64,000 nt of DNA, from the NCBI RefSeq assembly GCF_011764445.1, contig NZ_BLPG01000001.1, positions 4,836,001 to 4,900,000 of the forward strand, written 5' to 3'. The notes below the pieces were generated by a model. That model had not been told where the DNA came from. It saw only the letters and a program-made list of their open reading frames with translations, and ran no database searches. The translations under genes and the position numbers were made by a program. Source of the stretch: Phytohabitans rumicis (GTDB taxonomy: Bacteria; Actinomycetota; Actinomycetes; Mycobacteriales; Micromonosporaceae). Positions 29,178 to 38,776 of this stretch are shown piece by piece (the stretch's first letter is position 1; every line of letters starts with the position of its first letter).

Positions 29178-29876
29178 ATGGCTGGTCGAGCGACGAAGCG
29201 CACGGGCGTACCCGCTGCGCCGGACCTGTCGGCGGCGTTGAGCGTCGCCACGGTCGAAGACCACGACGTGGAGGACGAGGCGTCGTTCTGGCAGTTGGAG
29301 TTTCCCGACCTCGACCTGTCCGGCCGTACGGCGGCCTCCGTGGAGTTCGAGCAGTGCCGGTTCCGGGGCACCGACCTCAGCGGTACGACGCTGGACCGGA
29401 CGGCGTTCACCGACTGCGCGTTCGAGAACGGCAGCCTCGCCAACCTGACCGCGGAAAAGTCCTCCATGCGGCGGGCCGAGCTGGCCGTGCTCCGGATGAC
29501 CGGCCTGAACTGGCTCGACGGCGTGCTGCGTGACGTCACCGTTTCGCAGTGCCGGGCCGATCTGGCGTCGTTCCGGTTCAGCAAGTTTCAGGACGTGGTT
29601 TTCACCGGGTGCAACCTGATGCGGGCCGACTTCGAGCGCGTCGAGATGGCGGGTGTCCACTTTGTCGAGTGTGACCTGTCCGGGGCGCAGTTCTCCGGCG
29701 CGCGGATGTCGGACACCCGGTTCGCCGACTGCGTACTGGACGGGATCGGCGGCGTGACCAGTCTGGCGGGCGCGACCGTTGCCACGCACGACCTGGCGCC
29801 CCTGACGTACCTCCTCGCCGATGCGCTGGGCGTCCGGATAGAGGAGCCCGCTTCGGCCGAAAGGGGCATCGGTTAG
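29178..29876 (+). CDS. Pentapeptide-repeat protein
   Basis: A 232-aa protein whose middle (~40-190) follows the A(D/N)LxF five-residue periodicity: FEQCRFRGTDLSG, FTDCAFENGSLANL, FSKFQDVVFTGCNLMRADF, FVECDLSGAQFSG, fitting a right-handed beta-helix. Some family members mimic DNA and protect gyrase, but nothing here points to that role. It stands 9 bp before the DUF402 gene on the same strand, probably one operon. Confidence 0.85.
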   Translation: MAGRATKRTGVPAAPDLSAALSVATVEDHDVEDEASFWQLEFPDLDLSGRTAASVEFEQCRFRGTDLSGTTLDRTAFTDCAFENGSLANLTAEKSSMRRAELAVLRMTGLNWLDGVLRDVTVSQCRADLASFRFSKFQDVVFTGCNLMRADFERVEMAGVHFVECDLSGAQFSGARMSDTRFADCVLDGIGGVTSLAGATVATHDLAPLTYLLADALGVRIEEPASAERGIG

Positions 29877-29885
29877 GGTGCGGGC

Positions 29886-30389
29886 ATGCCGAGCGACGTG
29901 GTCCGGGTCGTCTACCGCAAGTACGACGGCACGGCGCACCGTGACTACCCGGCCCGCCGGCTGACCGAGGACGACCTCGGCACCTGGCTCGGCGTGGGCG
30001 CCGGCACCCGCTCGGTCTACCACGGCCGTCCGTCCGTCGAGCAGATCCCGTTCGTCGTGCTGGTGCCGCACGGCGCATGGTGGACCGGCATGTTCAATCC
30101 GCCGCCGCGTACCAGCGAGGTCTACTGCGACATCACCAGCCCGGCCGAGTGGGACGGTGACGTCGTACGCATCATCGACCTGGATCTCGACGTCGTACGG
30201 CGGCGCGCGACAGGTGCGGTGGAGTTGCGCGACGAGGACGAGTTCGCCGAGCACAAGGTGCTGTTCGGGTACCCGGACGAACTGGTCGAGCAAGCGCGGG
30301 CCGCGTCGGAGTGGCTCCTTCGCGCGCTGGCCGACGGCACCGAGCCGTTCGCGTCGGCGTACCGGAAATGGCTCGCTCTGGTGGTCTAG
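29886..30389 (+). CDS. DUF402 domain protein
   Basis: A 167-aa protein with the DUF402 pattern: VYRKYDGTAHRDYP at the N-terminus, HGAWWTGMFN, VYCDITSPAEWDGDVVRIIDLDLDVV and a C-terminal DEDEFAEHKVLFGYPDELVEQA. Known relatives include nucleoside-diphosphate phosphatases and RNA-associated hydrolases; the activity here is unassigned. The stop lies 3 bp from the convergent sigma factor stop. Confidence 0.85.
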   Translation: MPSDVVRVVYRKYDGTAHRDYPARRLTEDDLGTWLGVGAGTRSVYHGRPSVEQIPFVVLVPHGAWWTGMFNPPPRTSEVYCDITSPAEWDGDVVRIIDLDLDVVRRRATGAVELRDEDEFAEHKVLFGYPDELVEQARAASEWLLRALADGTEPFASAYRKWLALVV

Positions 30390-30392
30390 GCC

Positions 30393-31340
30393 CTAGAGCG
30401 TTGGTGGCCACGCGGCGTCGGCGGGAGACAGCGGCGGTGTCGCCGCCACCTTGTCCGGGTTGAGCTGGTTGAACAGGCCGGTGATCCGCCCGTCCGCCAT
30501 GGCGAAGGCCATGACCGTGCGTATTGGCCGGCCGTCCTTGTAGACGGCGTCGACCTGTATGCCCATCCCACCGTTGACCAGCACGGGCGCGGCCACCAGC
30601 GACCGCAGGTCCTTCCCCGTCCGGTTGAAGAGCCCGAGCACGAAGCGCGCCACCTCGACGGACCCGGCCAGCGGGCGTCCGGCGGCCGGGAAGACGCCGC
30701 CGCCATCTCCGATCATGACCGCGTCAGGAGCCAGCAGGTTCAGCAGTTCGTCGACGTCGCCGGACTGGACCGCGGTGAAGAACGCGGCCAACAGCCGGCG
30801 CTGCTCGGGCAGGTCGGCGGTGTGCCGGGGCGGACCGTCGGCGATCGCCCGCCGTGCCCGCGACGCGAGCTGCCGGGCGCTCGCCGGTGTGGTGCCGAGC
30901 GCGGACGCGATGTCGTCGAACGGCACCGCGAACACGTCGTGCAGCACGAAGGCGACCCGCTGTTCGGGCGTGAGGCGTTCGAGCACCACGAGCAGCGCCA
31001 TGCTCACCTCGTCGGCGCGGGCCGCGAGGTCCGCGGGATCCTGGCCGCCGTCGGGCAGGCGGTTCACGATCGGCTCCGGGAGCCACTGGCCGGGGTACGC
31101 CTCGCGGCGGACCCGCGCGGACTTCAGCACGTCGAGGCAGATCCGGCCGATCGTGGTGGTGAGCCAGGCGCGCAGGTCCCGCACGTTGGTGCGGGCAGCC
31201 GGGTCGGCGAGCGCGTCCGCGTACCGCAGCCAGGTCTCCTGCACGGCGTCCTCGGCCTCGGCGCGGCTGCCGAGCATCCGGTAGGCCACCGACATCAGAT
31301 GGTCTCGTTCCGTCTCGAACTCGGTGCTCAGATCCCGCAC
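30393..31340 (-). CDS. ECF41-type RNA polymerase sigma factor with SnoaL-like C-terminal domain
   Basis: A 315-aa extracytoplasmic-function sigma factor (SigJ/ECF41 type). Sigma region 2 at ~10-75 (HLMSVAYRMLGSRAEAEDAVQETWLRY), region 4 at ~115-170, then a ~130-residue SnoaL-like extension. ECF41 hallmarks are present: WLPEP at 86-90, GDGGG at 211-215 and NPDKV at 294-298. In this family the extension replaces an anti-sigma factor and controls activity in cis. The usual ECF41 partner gene (oxidoreductase, carboxymuconolactone decarboxylase or epimerase) is not adjacent. Confidence 0.92.
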   Translation of the reverse strand: MRDLSTEFETERDHLMSVAYRMLGSRAEAEDAVQETWLRYADALADPAARTNVRDLRAWLTTTIGRICLDVLKSARVRREAYPGQWLPEPIVNRLPDGGQDPADLAARADEVSMALLVVLERLTPEQRVAFVLHDVFAVPFDDIASALGTTPASARQLASRARRAIADGPPRHTADLPEQRRLLAAFFTAVQSGDVDELLNLLAPDAVMIGDGGGVFPAAGRPLAGSVEVARFVLGLFNRTGKDLRSLVAAPVLVNGGMGIQVDAVYKDGRPIRTVMAFAMADGRITGLFNQLNPDKVAATPPLSPADAAWPPTL

Positions 31341-31402
31341 AGCTCCCAGTGTTACCCACCCGACCAGGGGCGTACCCGCACCGGGTACGCGATGATCGGT
31401 AA

Positions 31403-32283
31403 ATGACCTCTGTACGCGCTCTCCTGCGGGTCGGACCGGCGGTGGACCTGTCGGGCATCGACCCGCGATCCACGCCCGGCCTTCCCGGTCGCAAGGTGAC
31501 CGGCGACGATGTGAAGGGCTGGGCCCGCGAGCAGCTCACGCCGTTGGGCGCGGAGCTCGCCCGGCATCAGGAGATGCTGTACGCGGCGGCGAAGGCGTCC
31601 GGCGACAAGAGGCGGCTCCTGCTGGTGCTGCAGGCGATGGACTGCGGTGGCAAGGACGGCACGATCAAGAAGGTCGCCGGTGCGATGAACCCGCTCGGCC
31701 TGCACATCGTCGCCTTCGGCCCGCCCACCGAGGAGGAGCGCCGGCACGACTTCCTGTGGCGGATCCGGCGCGCCCTGCCCGCCGCCGGTCGGGTCGGCGC
31801 GTTCAACCGGTCACACTACGAGGACGTTCTGGTCGCGCGGGTCGATTCGCTGGTGACCGAGCGGACCTGGAAGTCGCGGTACTGGCAGATCAACGGCTTC
31901 GAGCAGGAGCTGGTCAACAACGGCTACGCGCTGGTCAAGGTGATGCTGCAAATCTCGTACGAGGAGCAGCGCGCACGGCTGCTGGAGCGGCTGACCGACC
32001 CGACCAAGCACTGGAAGTACAACCCGGCGGACGTGGACGCACGGGCGCGCTGGGCGGATTACCAGGCCGCCTACCAGGACGCGCTGAGCCGGTGTGGCAC
32101 CGACCACGCCCCTGGTACGTCGTGCCGGGCGACCGCAAGTGGTACCGCGACTGGGCGGTGGCGAACCTCGTGCTGGAGACATTTCGGGACATGCACCTGT
32201 CGTACCCGAAGCCGGATTTTGATCTCGAGGAGGAGCGCCGGCGGCTGGCGGCGGACCGCGAGTCGCCGCTGGTCCGGGCATGA
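31403..32283 (+). CDS. ppk2: Polyphosphate kinase 2 family protein (apparent 1-nt frameshift)
   Basis: PPK2 enzymes transfer phosphate between polyphosphate and nucleotides. Walker A is QAMDCGGKDGT (77-87), Walker B region FNRSHYEDVLV (134-144), with the lid basic residues in the ERTWKSRYWQ and EEQRARLLERL segments. The frame breaks at the CCCC run 32109-32112; one extra C gives TDHAPWYVVPGDRKWYRDW and the usual C-terminal end. Restored length about 293 aa, typical of class I. It stands just ahead of the phosphate-uptake pair DUF47-pit, a sensible functional neighbour. Confidence 0.88.
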
Positions 32284-32335
32284 ATAGCATGTCCCCGACA
32301 CGTGACGTCCACTCCACCGGCATGAGGTTCGCGCT

Positions 32336-32962
32336 GTGAAGTTTTCCTTCCGTCCCACCGAAGGGGCGTTCTACGAGCTCTTCACCAAGGCCGCATACAA
32401 CCTGGTGCGCGGTACTGAGCTGCTCAACGAGCTGGCCCTGCCCGGGGTGGACGTGCAGTCCGTCAGCGAGCGGCTCACCGAGGTGGAGCACGACAGCGAC
32501 CAGCTCACCCACGAGCTGTACAAGAAGATCAACTCAACCTTCATCACGCCGTTCGACCGGGAGGACATCTACCGGCTCGGCTCGCAGCTCGACGACGTGA
32601 TGGACCACCTGGAGGCGGTCGGCAGCCTGCTCTACCTGTACGGCCTCACCAAGCTCCCGGCCCTGCCCCGGGAGATGCACGAGCTGGTCGCCGTGCTGGA
32701 CCAGCAGGCCAAGCTGACCGCGGACGCCATGCCCCGGCTGCGGACCATGAAGGCGCTCGAGGACTACTGGATCGAGTGCAACCGGCTGGAGAACGACGGC
32801 GACCGGGCGTACCGGATGCTGCTGGTGCGGCTCTTCTCCGGCGAGTACGACGCGCTGACCGTGCTGAAGATGAAGGAGGTCGCCGACGAGTTGGAGGCGG
32901 CCTGCGACGCGTTCGAGCACGTGGCGAACACGGTCGAGACAATCGCGGTCAAGGAGTCATAA
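32336..32962 (+). CDS. DUF47 (PhoU-like) Pit accessory protein
   Basis: A 208-aa all-helical protein of the DUF47 family, which resembles PhoU and is usually encoded just before a Pit transporter, as here (4 bp apart). Patterns: FYELFTKAAYNLVRGTELL, EVEHDSDQLTHELYKKINSTFITPFDREDIYRLGSQLDDVMD (the conserved E..D.....ITP.DRED segment). Likely modulates Pit activity or metal-phosphate uptake. GTG start. Confidence 0.92.
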   Translation: MKFSFRPTEGAFYELFTKAAYNLVRGTELLNELALPGVDVQSVSERLTEVEHDSDQLTHELYKKINSTFITPFDREDIYRLGSQLDDVMDHLEAVGSLLYLYGLTKLPALPREMHELVAVLDQQAKLTADAMPRLRTMKALEDYWIECNRLENDGDRAYRMLLVRLFSGEYDALTVLKMKEVADELEAACDAFEHVANTVETIAVKES

Positions 32963-32966
32963 ACCC

Positions 32967-33968
32967 TTGAGCGCCGAACTCGCCGCCGTCATCGCGGTGA
33001 TCCTCATTGCGATGGCGTTTGACTACACCAACGGGTTCCACGACGCGGCCAACGCCATCGCGACGAGCGTCTCCACGCGCGCACTCACCCCCCGGGTGGC
33101 GCTGGCCATGGCCGCGGTCGGCAACTTCATCGGAGCCCACTTCGGCGCGGATGTGGCCAAGACGGTCGGCAGCGGCCTGGTCGAGCTGCCGACGGGTCAG
33201 GCCAGCCTCGGCGTGGTGTTCGCCGGCGTGCTCGGTGCCATCGTCTGGAACCTCATCACCTGGTACTTCGGCCTGCCGTCCTCCTCCTCGCACGCCCTCA
33301 TCGGCGGCCTGGTGGGCGCGACGCTCACCGCCTCCGGCACTGTGCTGTGGGGCGGCATCACCAAGAGCGTGATCCTGCCGATGATCGTGTCGCCGCTGGT
33401 CGGCTTCGCCCTCGGCTACCTGATGATGCTCGCGGTGATGTGGATCTTCCGGAAGGGTCAGCCCAGCAAGCTCAACCGCGGCTTTCGCCGGGCGCAGACC
33501 GTGTCCGCGGCCGCGATGTCCGTCGGGCACGGCATGCAGGACGCGGCGAAGACCATCGGCATCGTCGTCCTGGCGCTGTACGTGGGTGGTTACCAGGACA
33601 GCGCCGACACGATCCCGGAGTGGGCGTTCTGGACGTCCGCCACGGTGTTGGCGCTCGGCACGTACGCCGGCGGCTGGCGGATCATCCGCACCCTCGGTCG
33701 CAAGATCATCGACCTTGGCCCGGCGGAGGGGTTCTCCGCCGAGACGGTGGCCAGTTCCGTCCTCTACTTCAACGCCCTCGTGCTGGGCGCGCCCATCTCG
33801 ACCACCCACACGATCACGTCGGCGATCATGGGCGTAGGCGCCACCAAAAGGCTGTCCGCCGTCCGCTGGGGCGTCGCCGGCAACATCGTCGGCGCCTGGA
33901 TCCTGACCTTCCCCGCGGCCGGCCTGATCGCCAGCCTGGCCTACCTGGTGGTCCGCCCGCTCTTCTGA
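32967..33968 (+). CDS. pit: Low-affinity inorganic phosphate transporter (Pit)
   Basis: A 333-aa inner-membrane phosphate symporter. The PiT signature is NGFHDAANAIATSVSTRAL (~residues 17-35) and its internal repeat GAPISTTHTITSAIMGVGA (~residues 275-293). About nine helices. A rare TTG start (32967) is supported by AAGGAG at 32951-32956, inside the end of DUF47, indicating translational coupling. It complements the high-affinity pst system encoded 2 kb away. Confidence 0.93.
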   Translation: MSAELAAVIAVILIAMAFDYTNGFHDAANAIATSVSTRALTPRVALAMAAVGNFIGAHFGADVAKTVGSGLVELPTGQASLGVVFAGVLGAIVWNLITWYFGLPSSSSHALIGGLVGATLTASGTVLWGGITKSVILPMIVSPLVGFALGYLMMLAVMWIFRKGQPSKLNRGFRRAQTVSAAAMSVGHGMQDAAKTIGIVVLALYVGGYQDSADTIPEWAFWTSATVLALGTYAGGWRIIRTLGRKIIDLGPAEGFSAETVASSVLYFNALVLGAPISTTHTITSAIMGVGATKRLSAVRWGVAGNIVGAWILTFPAAGLIASLAYLVVRPLF

Positions 33969-33976
33969 TCCCCGCC

Positions 33977-34042
33977 CCGTTGATCATGAAGTTATCGCCG
34001 CGGGAGAGCGCTCCCGCCGGTGACAACTTCATGATCAACGGG
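33977..34042. terminator. Long bidirectional hairpin between pit and the Gfo/Idh gene
   Basis: CCCGTTGATCATGAAGTT (33977-33994) pairs with AACTTCATGATCAACGGG (34025-34042), and within the loop CGGGAG/CTCCCG (34001-34006, 34011-34016) forms a second stem. The outer right arm holds the stop codon of the Gfo/Idh gene (34035-34037). It probably terminates both convergent genes. Confidence 0.85.
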
Positions 34043-35029
34043 CGTAGGAGACGCCGAGTTGGGTGCGGATGTCGTCCAGGAGGCGCATTACCTCCAGGGT
34101 GACGCGGTGGGGGACCAGCGGGCTTTCCAGTTGGTGGGCCCGCAGGCAGCGGTGTACCTCGGCGGCCTCGTGGTGGTAGCCGGTGCCTTCGCCGGAGCCG
34201 CGGAAGACTTCCGGCTCGGCGCCGTCCCGGTGCAGCACGAACTCGCGCGCGGCGAAGAACGCGGGCGGCAGCTCGATCCGGCCGCCGCTGCCGGTGATCA
34301 GGCCGGCCACCGGGGTGCCGCGCACGAGGGCGCAGGTGAGCGCGGCCAGGGCGCCGGAGTCGTACCCGAAGATCATGCCGGTGTTCTCGTCGACGCCCTC
34401 GGGCGTGAGCTTCGCCCAGGCGCGTACGTGGTCGGGCACGCCGAGCAGCAGGTGCGCCAGGTGGATGGGGTACACGCCGAGGTCGAGCAGCGCGCCACCG
34501 CCGAGCTCCGGCGCGCGCAGCCGGTGCGTCGGCTCGAACGGGCCGGCCAGCGAAAAGTCGGCATGCACCGAACGCACCTCGCCGATCGCGCCGTCCGCGA
34601 CCACCTCGGACAGGCGGCGGATGACCGGGTTGCAGCGCATCCACATGGCTTCCATGAGGAAGAGCTGGCGCTCCCGGGCCAGGTCGATCAGCTCCACGCT
34701 CGTGGCGAGGTCGAGGGTGAACGGCTTCTCGCACAGCACCGCACGGCCCGCTTCGAGGCAGATCCGGGCCGCCGCATAGTGCGCCGAGTGCGGGGTCGCG
34801 ACGTACACCACGTCGATGTCGTCGTCCTGCGCCAGTTCGGCCCACGAGCCGTACGCGCGGGGATGTCGTGCGCGGCGGCGAACGCCTGCGCCGCCTCGGT
34901 GGATCGAGAGCCGACCGCGACGACCTCGGCGTCCGGCAAGAGCCGCAGGTCTTTGACGAACGTCGTGGCGATGCCACCGGTAGCGAGGATCCCCCACCGC
35001 ACACGGTCCCTCAAGCTCTGCTCGCTCAT
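34035..35029 (-). CDS. Gfo/Idh/MocA-family oxidoreductase (apparent 1-nt frameshift)
   Basis: NAD(P)-dependent sugar or alcohol dehydrogenase, about 331 aa. N-terminal Rossmann: VRWGILATGGIATTF (~residues 10-24); the catalytic Lys lies in VLCEKPFTLD, and the C-terminal half has GGGALLDLGVYPIHLAHLLLG with the conserved Asp and His. The frame breaks in the GGGG run 34859-34862; one extra base gives HDIPRAYGSWAELAQDD. Start ATG 35029. Substrate unknown. Confidence 0.85.
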
Positions 35030-35060
35030 GCCCAGCGATCGTACGGGCATACTGAGCACG

Positions 35061-35900
35061 ATGACGGAGTACGAGGGGTGGCGGCTGCCGGATGCGCTCG
35101 TAGAACGGGCGCGTCTTTGGCGAGCCGGCGAAGGCGGTCCGGCGCCGGTGCCGCGGGTGTCGGCTACCGTCGTGCTGCTGCGGCCCGCCGAAGGTGGCGG
35201 CTTCGAGGCGTACGTCTTGCGGCGTGCCGCGTCGATGGCGTTCGCATCCGGCATGTACGCGTTTCCGGGTGGCGGTGTCGACCCGGTCGACGGTGACCCG
35301 GACCTGCGGTGGGTGGGGCCGTCGGCAGGGGACTGGATGCACCGGCTGGACCGCCCGCCGGGCGAGGCCCAGGCGGTGGTGTGTGCGGCGGCGCGGGAGG
35401 TGTTCGAGGAGGCCGGCGTGTTGCTCGCCGGGTCGGGCACCGGCGCGCTGGTGGCCGACGTGACCGGCGACGACTGGGAGTCCGACCGGCAGCGGCTGGT
35501 ACGTCATGAGCTGCCGTTCGCCGAGATGCTGACCCGGCGTGGCCTCGTGTTGCGCGGCGACCTGCTCGGGGCGTGGGCGCGCTGGGTCACGCCGGAGTTC
35601 GAGACGCGCCGCTTCGACACGTACTTCTTCGTGGCCGCCCTACCGGAGGGGCAGCGGACCCGGGACGTGTCCGGGGAGGCCGACCACACGATGTGGGTGC
35701 GTCCCGGAGAGGCCGTCGCGCGCTACGAGGCGGGCAAGATAGCGATGCTGCCGCCGACCGTCGTGATGCTGGGCGAGCTGGCCGTGTACCAGGATGTGGC
35801 TGGCGTCCTGGCCGCGGCGGCCGCGCGGGACGCCGCCACCCCCGTTACCCCACGGGCCGAGGTCGCGCCCGACGGCACGGTCCGCCTGCACGTCCCCTGA
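35061..35900 (+). CDS. NUDIX hydrolase
   Basis: A 279-aa hydrolase of nucleoside or CoA diphosphates. The Nudix box is split: GGGVDP ... then AAAREVFEEAGVLL (~residues 112-125) supplies the REVFEEAG metal-binding core, with a ~25-residue insertion between the glycine part and the helix, as in the NUDT19/CoA-diphosphatase-like group. The substrate cannot be fixed. Divergent from the Gfo/Idh gene by 31 bp. Confidence 0.87.
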   Translation: MTEYEGWRLPDALVERARLWRAGEGGPAPVPRVSATVVLLRPAEGGGFEAYVLRRAASMAFASGMYAFPGGGVDPVDGDPDLRWVGPSAGDWMHRLDRPPGEAQAVVCAAAREVFEEAGVLLAGSGTGALVADVTGDDWESDRQRLVRHELPFAEMLTRRGLVLRGDLLGAWARWVTPEFETRRFDTYFFVAALPEGQRTRDVSGEADHTMWVRPGEAVARYEAGKIAMLPPTVVMLGELAVYQDVAGVLAAAAARDAATPVTPRAEVAPDGTVRLHVP

Positions 35901-35906
35901 GCGAGC

Positions 35907-35966
35907 GATGCAAGGAAGGGCACCTTGCTATGCAAAAAGCGATAACAAGGTGCCCTTCCTTGCATC
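35907..35966. terminator. 20-bp perfect-stem bidirectional terminator / repeat
   Basis: GATGCAAGGAAGGGCACCTT (35907-35926) is the exact complement of 35947-35966, around a 20-nt A-rich loop. It lies between the convergent Nudix and pstB stops, 6 bp from each. A decayed relative is at 20687-20736, so this is a dispersed repeat used as a terminator. Confidence 0.9.
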
Positions 35967-35972
35967 TAAGGC

Positions 35973-36824
35973 TCAGCCGAAGCGGCCCGTGATGTAGTCC
36001 TCGGTGCGCTTGTCGGTCGGGTTGGTGAAGAGCTTGCCGGTCTCGCTGAACTCGACCAGCCGCCCGTGGCGGACCTGCTTCTCGTCGACCTCGGCGGTGA
36101 AGAACGCGGTGTAGTGGCTCACCCGCGCGGCCTGCTGCATGTTGTGCGTGACGATGACGATCGTGTACGTCTTCGCCAGTTCGTGCATCAGGTCTTCGAT
36201 CTTGCCGGTGGCGATCGGGTCGAGGGCGGAGCAGGGCTCGTCCATGAGGATCACGTCGGGCCGTACGGCGATGGTGCGGGCGATGCACAGCCGCTGCTGC
36301 TGGCCGCCGGACAGGGACAGGCCGCTCATCTTGAGCTTGTCCTTCACCTCGTCCCACAGGGCCGCACCGGTGAGCGCCTCTTCGACTTGGTCGCTGAGGT
36401 TGCCCTTGATGCCGTTGATGCGCAGGCCGTACGCCACGTTGTCGAAGATGGACTTCGGGAACGGGTTGGGCTTCTGGAAGACCATGCCGATCCGGCGCCG
36501 CACCTGGATGGGGTCGACGCCCTTGGCGTACAGGTCCTGGCCGTGGTAGGTCACCTTGCCGGCCACCCGGGCGCCCGGGATGAGGTCGTTCATCCGGTTC
36601 AGCGAGCGGAGGATGGTCGACTTGCCGCAGCCGGACGGGCCGATCATCGCGGTGATCTGGTTTTGCCGGATCGGCATCGACGTTCCGCGTACGGCCTCGT
36701 AGCTGCTGTAGAAGACGCTGACGTCCTGCAGGTCCATCACCGGAACGCCGGCTACGTGTGGGGTGTCAACGGCGCCCCACCCCGTGACGGGTTTGGTGAT
36801 GTTGACGGCGGGCGTGTTGGTCAT
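35973..36824 (-). CDS. pstB: Phosphate ABC transporter ATP-binding protein PstB
   Basis: A 283-aa ATPase of the high-affinity phosphate uptake complex. Walker [10 protein letters not shown], the PstB-typical [18 protein letters not shown], signature [13 protein letters not shown], Walker [13 protein letters not shown] and the H-loop [10 protein letters not shown] are all intact. The first ~30 residues are a variable extension. It is the last gene of the pstSCAB operon, 4 bp after pstA. Confidence 0.97.
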   Translation of the reverse strand: MTNTPAVNITKPVTGWGAVDTPHVAGVPVMDLQDVSVFYSSYEAVRGTSMPIRQNQITAMIGPSGCGKSTILRSLNRMNDLIPGARVAGKVTYHGQDLYAKGVDPIQVRRRIGMVFQKPNPFPKSIFDNVAYGLRINGIKGNLSDQVEEALTGAALWDEVKDKLKMSGLSLSGGQQQRLCIARTIAVRPDVILMDEPCSALDPIATGKIEDLMHELAKTYTIVIVTHNMQQAARVSHYTAFFTAEVDEKQVRHGRLVEFSETGKLFTNPTDKRTEDYITGRFG

Positions 36825-36828
36825 GGTG

Positions 36829-37713
36829 TCAGCGCTCCTTAATCGCGAAGCGGTTGGCGATGATGCGGGCGACGATCGTGAAGATCAGGACGATCGCGAT
36901 CAGGGTCAGCGCGGCACCCCAGGCACGGTCCTGGGACACCTGGAACGGCAGGCTGGCGTTGCTGAAGATCTGGGCCGGCAGGGCGGTGCTCTCCCCGTCG
37001 AAGAGGTTCCAGTTGGGGTTGTTGACCGCGCCGACGACGAAGACGATGGGTGCCGTCTCGCCCGCGGCCCGGGCGATCGCGAGCAGGGCGCCGCTGGTGA
37101 TGCCGGAGACCGCCGCCGGCAGCACGACGGTCACGGTGGTGCGCCACTTGCGCGCGCCGAGCGCGAGGCTGGCTTGGCGCAGCTCGTCGGGCACCAGCTT
37201 GAGCATCTCCTCGGTGCTGCGAATGACCACCGGGAGCATGAGGCAGGCCAGCGCCAGCGCGCCGGCGAAGCCGGTCCGCGCCTCGAAGGTGAGCACCCAG
37301 ATCGTGTAGATGAACAGGCCCATCACGATCGAGGGCACGCCGGTCATGATGTCGGCCAGCATCCGGATGAGCCGGGCCAGCGGCTTCTGCTTGCCGTACT
37401 CGTTCAGGTAGATCGCGCCGAGCACGCCGAGCGGGATCGCCATCAGGGCGGCCATGCCGGTGATGAGCAGCGTGCCGACGATCGCCGGGCCCATGCCGCC
37501 GCCGGCTCGGCGCTGCGAGAGGGAGATGTCCGCGGTGAGGAACTCCCCGCTCATCACGCCGCTTCCTTTGGCGATGACCGAGTAGACGACGAGGCCGAGC
37601 GGGATGACGGCGATCACGAGGGCGAGCCCAATCGCGCCGAGAGCCAGCTGGTTGGTGATCCGGCGGCGGGCCGAGAGCGCGCCGCGGGTCAGGTCGATGA
37701 CGGGCTGGCTCAT
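36829..37713 (-). CDS. pstA: Phosphate ABC transporter permease PstA
   Basis: A 294-aa permease with six helices and the coupling-loop pattern [32 protein letters not shown] at 37713 overlaps the pstC stop by four bases (ATGA). Longer upstream in-frame codons belong to the end of pstC read in another frame. Confidence 0.95.
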   Translation of the reverse strand: MSQPVIDLTRGALSARRRITNQLALGAIGLALVIAVIPLGLVVYSVIAKGSGVMSGEFLTADISLSQRRAGGGMGPAIVGTLLITGMAALMAIPLGVLGAIYLNEYGKQKPLARLIRMLADIMTGVPSIVMGLFIYTIWVLTFEARTGFAGALALACLMLPVVIRSTEEMLKLVPDELRQASLALGARKWRTTVTVVLPAAVSGITSGALLAIARAAGETAPIVFVVGAVNNPNWNLFDGESTALPAQIFSNASLPFQVSQDRAWGAALTLIAIVLIFTIVARIIANRFAIKER

Positions 37714-38694
37714 GACGCCGCTCCCTTCATCCGGATCTCGGCTCTGCGGACGATGGACTGCGCGGTGGTGTTGATGATCACCGTTAGCGCGAAGAGCACG
37801 ACGCCGAGGCCGATGAGGGCGGCTGTGAAGGTCCCAGTGGACTCGCCGATTTGATCCACGATAACCGCGGGCATGGCGTTGCCGCTGGCGAACACGTTGG
37901 CTGTGATCTGGGTGGAACCGCCGATGATGAGCGCCACGGCGATCGTCTCGCCCATGGCCCGGCCGAGGCCGAGGATGACCGCGCCGACGATCCCCCAAAG
38001 CTGTGCGGGAACACCGCACCCTTGATCATTTCCCACTTGGTGGCGCCGAGGGCGAGCGCCGCGTCCTTGTCCGCCCGGGGCACGGTGCTGAAGACCTCGC
38101 GGGAGATGGAGGTGATGATCGGCGTGATCATGATGGCGAGGATGAGGCCGGCCGTCATGAAGCTGCGGCCGCTGCCGACCGGCTCGGCGAAGACGCTGCC
38201 GATGACCGGAATCCCACCGAGCACGTCGTTGATCCCCGGTAGACCGGGACGAGGTTGGGCGCCACCACGAGCACGCCCCAGAGGCCGAAGACCACCGACG
38301 GGATCGCGGCGAGCAGGTCGATCACGGTGACCGCCGGCGCGCGGAGCCGGCGCGGGGCCAGCTCGGTGAGGAAGAGCGCGATGCCGAGCGACACCGGCAC
38401 CGCGAAGATCAGGGCGATCAGCGACACGAGGGCAGTGCCGAAGATGAACGCCAGCGCACCGAACACCTCGGCGGGTGGGTCCCAAGTCTTGCTGGTGATG
38501 AAGCTGAGCCCCATCTCGCTGAACGCCGGCCACGCCTCCCGGGTGGTGGTGATCAGGATGAGCGCGAGGACGGCGAGCACGACCAGGCCCGCCGCGATGG
38601 TCAACCCCATGAAGGAGCGATCGGCCCGTGGGCCGCCGCCCCCGCCGGTCAGGGTGGGTGCCGGTGAGGGTCTGGGCTGTGTTTGAGTCGTCAA
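37710..38694 (-). CDS. pstC: Phosphate ABC transporter permease PstC (two apparent 1-nt frameshifts)
   Basis: The permease partner of PstA. Three consecutive frames carry the protein: residues up to VVAPNLVPVYR, then GINDVLGGIPVIGSVF ... ALALGATKWEMIKGAVFPHSFG, then GIVGAVILGLGRAMGETIAVALI to the stop. The breaks fall in the C runs 38234-38237 and 37992-37996 (plus strand); one base added at each restores a normal PstC of about 328 aa with six helices. Two independent decays in an otherwise conserved operon are unlikely; sequence error is favoured. Confidence 0.85.
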
Positions 38695-38776
38695 GGTCTC
38701 ACTCCGGTGGCTTGGGACGCCTCCGGGGGCGGGATCGTCGATCCCGCCCCGCAGGGGGTGCCTCAGCTGCTATAGG

